Shown here one piece after another: positions 1 through 12,300 of a stretch of DNA of 64,000 nt (its first letter is position 1; the number at the start of each line of letters is the position of its first letter). Source of the DNA: Serinus canaria (taxonomy: Eukaryota > Chordata > Aves > Passeriformes > Fringillidae); the NCBI RefSeq assembly GCF_022539315.1, contig NC_066337.1, positions 186,001 through 250,000 on the forward strand, in the 5' to 3' direction. The translations under genes and the position numbers were made by a program. The notes under the pieces are model-generated. The model saw only the letters and a list, made by a program, of their open reading frames with translations. It searched no databases and had not been told where the DNA came from.

Positions 1-96
1 CTCACCCTTCACTGAACACCTTAGCTCAATTAACAGACTGGTCATCACGAGTGATTTAAAAAAAAAAACAAAAAAAAAAAAAGAAAGAGAAACAGA

Positions 97-102
97 TTTA
101 TT
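97..102 (-). promoter_or_regulatory. PRDM10: PRDM10 poly(A) signal AATAAA
   Basis: The plus strand reads tttatt, which is AATAAA on the gene strand. It lies between an A-rich tract just upstream in the transcript (plus-strand T/G run at about 115-160) and a U-rich tract just downstream (plus-strand A run at about 58-90), so the signal would sit in the loop of an A/U duplex. It is the only canonical hexamer on the gene strand that I found in the 3 kb after the stop codon. Confidence 0.55.
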
Positions 103-714
103 CTTTTCAGGTTGGTTTTTTTTTTTGTTTTTTTTTTTTTGTTTTTGTTTTTGTTTTTTACACCTGCCAGGTTGCACAAGACTCTGAACACAACAACAGT
201 CACCAAATGTACAATAAACATACACAGTTAAATAAGAGAAGGGGCCTGAGTAGTCCAAGAGGTGCAAGATCAGGGTGCGCAGGCTGGGGTTGTTTTCTTT
301 TTCTCAAGGAAAATTTGGAATCTGACCCAGAACACCTCCAGGGGACAGCATCTCCACACAAAACACAGACCTTCCAGGCAACTGAGAGGACTCTGGATTT
401 ACACTTCTGTGGGATACAACTTAGAGAGATCTTTGGGTTGCTCTGGTTTACAAACAATAGTAATACATCCCATACGTTCTGCGCTGCAGAAATGGAGAAA
501 AAAATCCGTGTAACCTTTGCCATCTGTGCAATCACTGTAGTTCCTTATTTTGGAAGGAAAAATCTGCGGTACTTCTATTTCCAGGCTTGCTTCTTTCATA
601 GACAATTCATTCAACTTGTGACACTAGGAATTACTTCACCTGGAGTCAGGCCAATGGCCCAAGGGTGCTGCTGCTGCAGGGCAGAGAAACTTTGATGAGG
701 AAGATTTGAGTTCA

Positions 715-790
715 AAAAGGCTGTTTTAAAATGGTTTTCTGTTTTAAAATATTTTTCTGTTTTAAATAGTTTTCAGTTTTAAATAACTGG
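715..790 (-). repeat. short A/T-rich tandem repeat in the PRDM10 3' UTR
   Basis: There are four imperfect copies of a 17-20 nt unit, each with the core CTGTTTTAAA (or CAGTTTTAAA) on the plus strand. In the transcript this gives repeated UUUAAAACAG elements. It may be only a microsatellite-like expansion, although regularly spaced A/U motifs in a 3' UTR could bind RNA-binding proteins. Confidence 0.7.
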
Positions 791-3161
791 TAAAACTGTC
801 CTCATTCATGGACTGTTCCAAAAAAGGTGAATAGAGCAAAGTAGTTTTTAAACCCCACATGTGCAACATCAGCAATGGTAACATATTTGACGTTCATCTA
901 TTGTCAAACTTTTAAGACTCTTAAAATTGCTCTCGCAATCCTCCAGTACCCCAGTATTTCCAGTCTCCCATTTCCAAGTCTGCTATTTTCCTACTACTTG
1001 AAGCATTTCTGCCTTGTTATTAAATTAGCAGCAGACTGAAAAAAGCCAAGACAAAATTCTTCCTACTCTCTTCCCACACAAACAACATTGCAAGGCTCAA
1101 CATTGTAATTCCAAAGTCCTCAGCAACATGAATTCAAGTTACTGGGCAGTGTGGCTGAGCTGCCAAATCCACAGAATTTAAGGTCACTCACTCATCACTG
1201 CACTTGACCAAATGGGAGCTCTGGTCCATGTTAATTCTACCCAGCTCATTAGTGCCCCAGTATGGTGGTACAGAAAGACAAGAGAAATCCCAGGAACAAA
1301 AGTAATCCACATTTTGGCAAGTCACTTCAGAGTTACCTCAGAACACTTCTCAGCTGGCCAGTACTGGCCAACTGATTTATCTCAATACTATTTCCATGCC
1401 ACATTAACAGATACGTTAATTACCAAAGCCATGCCTGCTACAAGGCTTTGCCCACAAGGAACCAGATTTACTCTTGTGCAGCCTGAGTGTGGAGTTCCCT
1501 CATGTCAAAGAGCTTTAACTCCATAAAACCTGATACCACAACATGTAGTGCTTACTGACATGGGTAATCCACACCTGAATCCATGGGAATATCTATGGAA
1601 GAGTCCCACATTCACACTCAGTGCAGTACAAGAGAAAACAAATCAAAAAAACGCCTCAAGTTCTTCTGTCTCAAGGACCTCTAAGACACAGCACCCTTAT
1701 TTGCATCTGTTTTATATATAACTGTATCCTGATATGCACAGATGTTCTGGGATGCGTTTTCCAAATGCAAATTCAGACATACACAGTATATCCCACTAGG
1801 AGTCAATGGAGTTCTAGCATGTTTTTGCAACCACCAGAATGCCTTAAACAACCAAGACAACCTGTGAAGGAGAACTATGTAAGGAAAAACATATTACATG
1901 GCCTTAAAAGATAAACCTTCTCTTTCCCTTTCTCCTGGTCCCTAAATGCAACATGAATTCTGTATGTAGACCAGGTCCATCACATGTGGCAACCCTCACG
2001 GATGGCTTTCCATGTCCCATAAATAGTGGTCCACGAGCATGTTTCTTGTGTGTTTCCTGAGTCCAGGGTTGGTTGTTTTCTGGAACTGCCCAAAGGAATT
2101 ACAGTACATTGTTAACAAGGTTATTTGGAAAGAAAAAAAAAAATTATCAAAGAAACCAACTCTCCATCCAGTCCTGAAGAGGAGAAATATGTTTACTTTG
2201 AGGTGGCCACAGAGATAGTGACCCTTTCCTCTCAGAGGAGTGCTCTGTATCCTCGTTTTCTCCTTGCACAACTATCTTAGATCACAGCAGAAGCTACTGT
2301 GCAGGTTTAGCTGAGCTGCTTTTTTTTGTTGTTGTTTAGAGGCAAAAAAGCAATTTTCCCTGCAAACACTGGAGGAAAAAGAAGTAACAGTGGCTCTGTA
2401 CTACTCTTAGGTGCTCCTAGGACTTCAATCATGTTGTTCCAAACAACATGGGTTTAAGACTGTGCTTTTCCTGCTTTCTGAAACTGCTGGGTAAAACAGG
2501 GCAGGGCAGACAGCATGTAAACAGTTATGGAGGGCTGGAAAAATAATAATTTAATGGACTGCTTCGGCACATCTTCACAGCGTCATTGTTCAATCCATCC
2601 CCATAAAGGGACACCAAGAACCACCACTTGGCTGCTGCTGCTCCTTTCTGCAGGCAGTCTGCTCATATGGCACAGGGACACTCCCCTTCACCTTGGCTGC
2701 TAGACACCACAGGAAGCAGTTCTGCCATATTCTAACAACTTATATGATGCCCTCCTGTTTAATGGCTCCTGTTAAAAATATACAAACAACAATCTGCCAG
2801 GAAGCCTTCAGTTAGGCAGGCTTTTTGCCATACAGCTGAAATTATATTGTTTGCTGGACACACTTCCAAAAAGGAAAAATAAGGGTCAGCAGACATGCCA
2901 AAAATAAAGTCCAGGGCCAGCAGAGGTTTTACTTCTCTTTTCCTTTTTCTTAAAAGCTGCATAAAAAGCATCCCAGAAGGATTCTGAGGGCATTTCATGG
3001 TCACTGTGAATTAAACCCTCTTAAAGCATTAACAAGAGCTCCAAGATTTTAGTGGAAGGTAAGTGAGCATATACATCAAAACATATAGAGCCCCAGGGTA
3101 CCCCCACATCTGGGCTGTCAGGGAGGTGACAAAGACAAGCAAATGGCACCATGAGGCTCTT

Positions 3162-3398
3162 TCACTCATGCTCTGCTGAGAAAGTCCTGGGTTTGGAGAT
3201 GTGCACTTCACTCCCGCCACTCCCATTGGTGGTGGTCGTGATGATGTACTGGGTGGTTTGTGGCTGATTGCTTGTCTGGGATTCCAAGGGATCCGTGTGG
3301 GCTGTGGGCTGGGAAACGCCCACCTGAACCTCACTGGAGAGTGAAGAGTTTTGTTTACCATCCAGATCAGGCTGACCTTCAGATATCACGTAGTGAGT
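3162..3398 (-). CDS. PRDM10: PRDM10 exon 23, C-terminal coding exon with stop
   Basis: Encodes residues 1115-1192 and a TGA stop (3162-3164). The acceptor is ATGCAG at 3399 onward, phase 0. The Gln/Thr-rich end includes the run [20 protein letters not shown] typical of the PRDM10 tail, followed by eight further residues. It contains no zinc finger and belongs to the putative transactivating tail. Confidence 0.95.
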   Translation of the reverse strand, partial: THYVISEGQPDLDGKQNSSLSSEVQVGVSQPTAHTDPLESQTSNQPQTTQYIITTTTNGSGGSEVHISKPRTFSAEHE

Positions 3399-6300
3399 CT
3401 GCATGGGGAATATAGAACATAGTTAATAAACACTGTATCTTTTGTAACTTCTATAATAGTCTGCTGTCAGACATTTTGGTGTGAACAAGGAACTTTATTA
3501 AATAAGGTCTATTTCATTTAAATGTATTTGAGAGCAACCTAACACCTGTCTTTTGATTCAAAGGACATTGGACTTACTTGGCTTTTGGTTAATTTACAAA
3601 TGGTTAAACTCATTACACAATTAGAAAACCACTACAGAATAAAATTGCACTATTCGGAAAGGTTTTTTCCTGTATTCCATATTTTGTAGCAGAGGTTGCA
3701 TTCCCAGTGACCAAGATTAACACAAGCCAATGACCTGTCTCCTTATGCTGGAGTGCTTACAAGGAATAGCAGGAACTCTCTTATTTTCCAATCTTATAGA
3801 TAACAGAAAGCTACTGAAATGTTTCCAGAAGCTGTTCTGAAATTTGGTTTAATGGATACAGCTTAATCATAAATATTTTTAAGACTAAGTAGTACCACTA
3901 AATAATTTTGTTCTGCAAATGTGATTAGGTGAAGATTTTAAACTGAAAGGAGTCACGCATACAAGAGCCAGACAGCATGAGCCTTGTAAATGGTTACAAT
4001 GCAGACTATACTGTGCAGTCTGCATCTCTTTAGGTACCTCCACTCTGTGCCCCAGTTATGATTTTGGCATTCTTTAAATCTTCAAGCTGAAGAGCTTTAT
4101 GCCTGGTAATATTCTGGATAAAAAAAAGGCCATGATGGTTTTCCTTACCTGAGTAACTGCTTTTACTTGCCCCGTGTTGACAGTGGTGACCGGGGTACCC
4201 ACAGCAGTCTCTGTGATCACGTACTGCCCTTGGGGGATGGTCATCATCTGAATCTCCGATGCTAAAAAGTTGCAAATTGGATAATCAAGACCTTTGGTCA
4301 AACTCAAAGACAACCTTCAAAGATCATGTCTTATGTCAGAAAGATTTAAAGTCTGAAACAGTGGGTATTGAATAGAATTCAGGTGATCTAAGGCCTTGTA
4401 GAACCCTACGGGCCTCAGCAGAATTTTGCAAGTTAACACCAGAGAGAGATTTGGCAATTCATGCAGAGAAAACACATCCTGTTCTCACTCAAATCATCAC
4501 AGAATTACCATCCAGAACTGCATGAGCATGAGAAATCATCTTCATGTCATGCTCCTTCTCCACACAATTCTTTCAAGCATGCACCCAAACTTGAACAAGT
4601 AGCTATCCAACACATGGATTCTTGCTGTATGCAAGTTCCTTGGAATAAAGGAGCCCAGTGTGCCTGCCCAAACTATGTACTGGATCAGTATGGATGATAA
4701 TAGAAGAGCTGGTACAACCATTTACATTTGTCTGAAGCGTTATCTTCTTGAAATCTATGAATATTAACCAAAAAGCTGAATGAACTCTAAAAACGCTGTC
4801 CCATTTGGTAGCTGGAGACATGGGGCACTTGTTAGTCAGACGCACTTGCCAGACAAGTAGTTAGAGCTACTGCTGACACTTACAGTAGCTGCGAAATGAG
4901 TTCCAGTTGCTGGGGAGATATGTGTGCTGAACTGAGGAGCCTTGCTGATGCTGGAGGGCTTGGTTTGGTGTCGATGTAGTTGTCTGCATCTGTGAGGGGC
5001 TGAGCTCCTGCTGAGGTTGTTGCGAAGAGGGACTCAAAGGCTGACCCCCAGCCTACAGGAAAAAAAAAGTGCAAGTGTTCTTGGTGTAGTAAGGATTGCA
5101 CAGCTCTATGCTGTCACAAACACAGCCTTCTCATTAAGGGAAAACACGGGATGGGTTCCAGAGCATATCGAGCACAAGAACTGAACTTTCTCTCCTCCAA
5201 CTTGCATCAGTCTATGGTAAATAAGCTCAGACCAGGAAACTGAAATAGTGATATTGTTGCTTGCCAAAGTGAATCTATGGCAGAGACCTGAGATTAGAGG
5301 CTAAATTCTACCCAAGAGCATGAAGGGCTGCACTTCAAATATTTGAGGAATGCCAGTTTCCATTTACATCTTCCAACTGAAAAATTTAGCTGCAAATATG
5401 TCAGTTTCCAATAATTTATCTCTCCTTTGTACATACTTCACAGTTGAGGGGAAAAAACACCCCACAAAAAAAAAACCCCGTACAACAAATAGCCAAACAA
5501 ACCCATAACAAAACACCCCCATACACCTTGAGACATCTGGGCAATGCTTGATGATCTCAATGCGAGAGTAATTTTATGTGTGGTCCTTTAAATGAAAAAG
5601 AAAACACTATCCCCTGCATCAGCACATGCAATATGCCAGCTGAGCAGGCTGGTGGGGAAAGCATTTTCTGGTGAGAAGAGGGAAATACCTGTGATGACTG
5701 AGTTGCTGGTGATGGCTCTGTGACCTGGATGTGCTGCACCTGGATGGCATGTTGGGTGTATGTCTGGGGGTCATGGAGCTGCCCAACATCCACTGTGGAG
5801 TGCTGGGACTGGTGAGGTGAGGTAGCCTGGGGAAAAAATTAAGCAGAGTTCTTTACCTCAAATTCTTTACAAAAGCAGCAGTGCAAACCTCTTCTGGGAC
5901 ACAAGGTCTGGAATAATGAAGTAGGAGCCTTAGTGGAGCACACCTGTTGAGCCTTGTTGAGTTTCTTTGCACCCCGGGAGATAAGGTACATTTAATAGAA
6001 CCATCTCTGTGCCATTACATCTATCTCAGTGATGCCAATGGAAAGGATTTGTCTAACATTGTTCAAGCTGTTTGTGGCAGTGGCTGGACTAAACCAAAGG
6101 TTCAAAAGCCAGGATTAGTATTCACCCCTTCTCTGTAAGCATCTTTCTGTACAACATATACATACTCGAGATTTGCGTATCCAATTCTGTAGTTTGACAC
6201 AGCTCTGCATCAAGACAAGTGCTCAGAGGTTTTTAAAGGTTTTTCTGAACAACACTTGCTAATGATACCAATTGCAGTAATTGAATTACAAATTTTGGAT

Positions 6301-9300
6301 ATTTATAAAATTAAGATCTTGCTAATATTACCTGCAGGAATCAGTGTTCATGCTCTTGTATTGTTACAACAGCCACAGTCACTGTCAACTGGGGCCAATT
6401 TTCAGGCCTTTATTAACCAAATTCACAATCTAATTTGATAACATAGAATTTCAGATTAAAATATAAACACATGGTAGTTTCAGCTTCCTCCAGTGGGTAA
6501 CAGCTTTCTTACAACTGCCTGAGATATTTTCCTCAGACCAGTTACTCTAGTTTCACTCTGGTTTCATTTTTAGGAGCCTGTTGAGCATAAGGAGAATGAA
6601 TATGCTAATAGATGCTACGAAGGGAACAAGCAACCACTCTCTGTACTCCCAAATTTTGGCTCTGACTCACTGAGGACAAGGAAGTACAAATCACTCTTGA
6701 ACTGCAGAAAATGGGTCACCCACTGACCCACCTTTCCAGTAGCTGGAAAACATTCCTAGAGTAGACTTGAGCAAAGCTGCCCAGATGGGTAGAACTAAGT
6801 CTGGACTCTGTCGATGTGCCTCCAGCAAGCTGACCAAGGCTGGCAGGACTATTTATGCCCAGTACAAGTGCTTATGAAGGGAACTCTATGCCTTATCAGT
6901 TGATTTATCTGTAAAAAGTAGCTACAGCACTTTTTGTAACTACTCCTTACCACACTTCTGTGTGCTGGAGCCCAAGAACACACAGGCTTAGGAGGGAAGA
7001 GATCAAAAGCACAGCATGATCCCCACCAGGTTACTCACCTGGGCCACTTGAACAACCTGCAGCTGTATGTGCTGAGGCTGCTGCAAGCCAGTTGTGGATT
7101 GAGACACGGGGATGTACTGGATGCGCTGGTAATCTCCCTGCGGAGTCCGGTAATCTGTAGTGAGGGTCTGGGATATCTCTGTCATTGCTTGGGTCAGTAA
7201 ATCTGTTGTCTGAGCAGGGAGAGAGTGAGAGATACAGGTCATCATCATACTGATGTACTTCTTCAGGGCTGTAGTTCTTTTATCTACACTTACGGTGGAT
7301 CTGGTCATTTTTTCACAAGAGCTTCAGGTCCAGAGGTTGGAGTCATAGGTAGTCACCAGGGATGATAAACTAGAATTGCTGTATTCTGTCTAAATCCTAG
7401 TCAGGACCGGTAATGGCTAACTTAACATATCATAATAAAAATAATTATTTTCATCTTGTGACATACCAGTATTCTGTTAAACAATGGAAGTCCTGTATTT
7501 ATGAAGAGCTGACTTGGTTTCCAAGTCAAAAAGTAATTCATTGATATATTCCACCTCTCTTCCTCCTCTGTAAGAGTCACAACTGTATTTCTAATGGGTA
7601 AAGTTATTTAGTACATAACGTAATCAGGTGTATGAAGCCAACAGCATCCTGATTAAACCTCTCCATTTTCAAGCAAGACAAGTTTTAAAACGTGATCAAC
7701 AGGACTTTTAAATCTACATAGTATCCCACAACATTGAAGGACACATTTCTAGTCTCAGCTTTCACTTCAGTGGCAGCTGATGTACTAACATAGAGAGATC
7801 AGCACTCTTGCTCAGTGCTGTGCAGTCCAAAGGATTACAAAAAGATCTGACTCCATGAACACAGTTTGATCCAGTCCCTAGTCACTGTTAAACTTGTCCT
7901 CTTGATGCCAGGAACTGTAGCAGGCCCAGGGCCTCCAAGGCTTTCCTGGTGGCCAGAAGCCTAAGATAGGAAATGCCAAGTCACGATGACTAGACCTTAG
8001 AAGCCCCTCTCTTCCACCTCGGACCCTTGCTTATCTCTTTGTAAGACTATAGGTCACTTTCCTTTGACACTTACTATTGGACAATTTCCAAAAGCCCTGT
8101 ATACTATAAAAACCCCAACTTTTGCCCAGTTTGTTAGAAGACGCTGTCCCTGAGACCTTCACAGAGGCTGCCAATAAAGACAGTCCTGTGGAACTTCATA
8201 CAGTGCTTCTCCTCTCTCTCCCTGCATCTGCCGGCCTGTGGCACCTAGTAGGCTAAGAGCTGAAATCACAAAATGAGCTGATAATCACTGAAAGCTGATG
8301 TCACTTAAGCTTGCTAAGGTTGCCTGCGGCTAAGAACTGCTTGGGAACTCAGACAGGCAGACGGGCCGTGCCAAGCAGGACTGTGCTATCCGGACCCCGT
8401 TGCAGCCCACTGGGGACACCCCAAAACCCATCAGAGGCCAAATTAAGTAACTGCATCTCTCACTTCAGGAGAAAATTCCCAGTGAAAATCCAGGAGATGT
8501 GTATCCCTGAGTTCATTATGTGTAGTCAGTAAGTCTGAATGAAAAAAGAAAATGGATTTGGGGATAAAAGACAAATCCTTAAAGCTCCAGAGTGAAATTA
8601 CCAGCTCCTGACAGTGCAAAACTAGACCACACAGGCTTAAAACCAGAAGTGATCTCAAATAATTTCCAAATACAGGCTTTGAAGCAGTATCTGCCAAATA
8701 AACCAGGGTTACTAATACCAGAAGGCTCCTATTCTGTGTGTTTCCCTGCACTGCCCTTGTGTGCCTCCTTACCACAACAGTTTCTCCTGTCGTGCTGTCA
8801 GTGGTGAGAACAGCTGGCGTGGAACTGATGACAGCCGTTGCCAGTGGCGCATGGATCGTGTTCGGGAGCTGAGCAAACTCTGGGTGCTTCTTGCGGATGT
8901 GCTGCACCATCTTTGTCTGCAGAGAGAAGCAAAGGAGCGTTGGAAGGACGGTCCATTACTCTGCTCAGGGACACGTGAAATCCAACAGCCTGGCCAAACA
9001 CAGCTTTTAGGTTTCCCCTCAGTAAAACAGCCTCAAGATTTATACTATGAGATCCTCTAGTCAACAAAGTTAAAAACAAGGATCACAAACCTGCTGCTGA
9101 TTAGAGATGACACTGAAGTATTGTCCTCAATAGCTTTTTACCCCAATAACGCCAAATGTTTTATGACTTTTTCCAAAGGTCATCTTTTCTGTGTTTTGTT
9201 TCCCTGCTGATCTCCCCTGTAACTATCAGAGAGCAGTTTTCAAGCCCTTCCATTCATGCTCATGCTCTGGTAACTTTTTAGCACAAACCCTCTATTCATG

Positions 9301-12300
9301 GAATCTTTTCTAAAACAACCAGACTGTGCCTGCGCTGTCAGCACACAGCACAAAACCAGCACTCTGACTGTGAAGAAGAGAGGTCTGCTTGTGGACAGAC
9401 AAGTGACAGAGACCATGGTGAAACAGCATCCCCAGGAAGAAGCTGTCTGAGGTCGGAACCCCCCATACCTTACTGCTGTATTGCTTGGAACAGTGAGGGC
9501 AGCACACTGGAGGGGTAGCGATGGTGCCTGTCAGCTGTGTGTGGGTGCTTAGCATAGGATCTGGCTCTCCCGGTCCCGCAGGACGCAGTTTCCGGATGCT
9601 TGGAGGTAGCTCAGCACCAGGATGATTTTTCAGGATGTGTGCTTTGCGTTTGCTGGCACTCTTGTACACCTGCAGGGCAAAGATTTGGAATTAAAATGGT
9701 GCAGCCCTGGTGTCTGCACAGGAAACAGATCCCAGTTATCTTGATCTGGAAGGTCTGCATGTTGCTTTAGAGAATACATGTAGTTAAATTCCCGAACAAT
9801 TACAACAAAAGGCATGAACATACACCTTCCAGTGTTTCATCAACCTGTAAAAGCAACTGACTCCTTGTGTAGCAGAGAAGTCTTTTGAGAACATATTGTA
9901 TGCCACAACCAAAAACCAAAGCAGGACAAGGAGGTAAGAGGAAAATTCTTCTTGCCATATTTGAAGATCAAATGCCCAATGTTAATTTGTTATGACATTT
10001 GATGTCTCCACTTGACACACAGCTTCAAGCTGTTTTAGTTTAGTAATCTACATACCTTTTAGTTCTTTTTAGACACATCAACAAACAAATACTATCTAAT
10101 AATTAAAACTATTTTTTCTCCCCTCAAACAAAAGGAAAAGAGGCCTCACAGAAAGATGTACTGAGGATAAGGACAGTCAAAATACACTCCCAGGTAAATA
10201 AAGGTCCCCAGGCATAAAAGGCAAAGGAAAATAAAAGCAAGAACCCAAAGGCACTGCAGAAGCAGCTTCAGGCTCCACTGACCACTGGGACATGACCTAG
10301 TAAGCAGCTTACAATAAAAGGTTTTAAAGACTAACTTTTAGAAATGCCAAAAGTACTTACTGGCCAGGAATTATATACAGACAGCATACTTCGTCCTGTG
10401 CTAACACAAGACTAAGGGTCAGTGACCGTCAGCTGGATAACAGTATTCAAGTTTTCCAATGCTAAACACAGCAGAAAGGGGAAAACTACAGCTTTTAATT
10501 AGCATTCTACTGCCTTGGCCTAAGTGCATTTTGTCGACTTTTTTTTTTTTTTTTCCTTACAGTACTGCAGGAATGTTGCTGGCAAGCACCTCAGAAAAGC
10601 TACCAACCCCACCAGAGATTTCTATGCAGAGACAAACTGGTTGCATCCAGGACTGGGATTCCGAGGGGTGACTTCCCACACACCTTATCGCAGTATTGAC
10701 AGAAGTAATCTCTGTTGGGTTTTATGATGGGCAATGTGAGCTCTGGCACTTCTTCTATTTTCATGTCTGGGTGTCTCTTTGATAAATGATTCACCTTAGG
10801 AGAAACAGAGGACAAGAACATATTACAGCTGGAAGCCAAACAACTGGTGCTTCTTCCAGACATGGGTAACAGCCAAAACAAAATTGAATGATGCAAGCCA
10901 GCTACACTGAAGGCATTTGCTGCGGCAATGGTTATTGTGCACTCATATTTAACTGCTGAAGGTAAATGTGGTCTTGCTAGGTCTCATTTACAGTTTCTCT
11001 AACCAAAATTAGATAGGAAGGGGTGAAATAGTTTGCCAGAACTGTCTTGTAGCTGATATCTGAGAGTGAGGCCTCTAACCAGATCAGAACCCTCATGAAA
11101 CCTTAGCAAACAATCTCTTGCTGAAGAACAGCCTTTATCCAGAGGCAGTGATAAGACATGGCAAGAAGAGGCCCTGGAGAAGGGGGAAAAACAAAAAACA
11201 GGAAAGACCGCCAGGAAAACAGAGGCACTAAGGCTGAACAAGGCAGTATTTTCAGCTCATGTACTGTTAAATACATTACACATCAGACAGCATTACTTAG
11301 TGTTGAAATATGGAACTGACAACCAGATGTACAGTGCAGGCAGTAAATGTGCAAATTTGCTGAAGAGATAAAACACACAGGTTTAAAAAAAGATGGATCA
11401 CCTCAACTCAGCTACAAAATTTGCCAAAATTTGTTTCACAGCATCCTGGCTGGATAACACCAGATTGGATGGGGCTTGGAGCACCCTGGTCTAGTGGAAA
11501 GCGTCCCTGCCCATGGCCAGTAGGTGGAATGTGATGAGCTTTAAGGTCCCTTCCAGCCTAAACCCTTTTATGATCCTTGTGTTCCAACACTGGAATTCCA
11601 TCTTTATTCCTTCCCTATTCATCAGAATAGAGGACAGAGGCTGTAACAGCACCTAGGCACTCACCAACATGCCCCTGCGGCGGAAGCCCATCATGCAGAG
11701 GCGGCACTTGAACATGAAGCTCTCATAGTCAGTGGATGCGATCCGGGGCTTGAAGGTTTTGGAGCGGCTGATCCGATCAGCCTTCTTGGCCTCCCTCTCT
11801 GGGTTGTGCATCCTCTGCATGTGCTCTCGCAGCTTGTCCTTCCTCTGGGAAGGAGAAATTCGGAAGAAAAATGTCAGCAACATCACAGAAACTGCCATAC
11901 TGCCTGTTATGCATAAGAGCCACAGTCTGAGTTGTTCAGGATCTCTCTCCAGAGAGGGAAATTTTCCTCTCAGAAAAACGTGTTCCTTCACCCAGAAGTA
12001 CCCAGTCCCTCAGTGTCCCATCACAAACTCAGTGACAGGAAGCAGGCTGCAGCCACCACAGTCTACCTGGCTCACAGTCTGCTCCATCTGTTCCAATGGG
12101 ATTTGGAAAGGCATCTGGATGACATGTGCTGACAAGATGGATGCCATGGAGACAGGCATCTTGGCTAGGAACATTATTAATCCACGGGCACCAGCAAGTT
12201 AACTGAACTGTTATAAACAATGTAACCCAAACACCTTGCAATGGAGATGTATGATGTCCCAGTTCTTAATGAGCAGATAGAAAGTTCTTTTGCTATGAAA

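Larger units (their letters stand above)
97..3161 (-). other. PRDM10: PRDM10 3' UTR (approximate)
   Basis: This stretch follows the TGA of the last coding exon on the minus strand and holds no credible coding exon. The distal end is set by an AATAAA on the minus strand at 102-97; cleavage would fall near 75-85. ATTAAA variants on the minus strand at 2763-2758 and 2555-2550 could give much shorter transcripts. A four-copy A/T-rich tandem repeat lies near 720-790. The extent is inferred from signals only. Confidence 0.6.
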
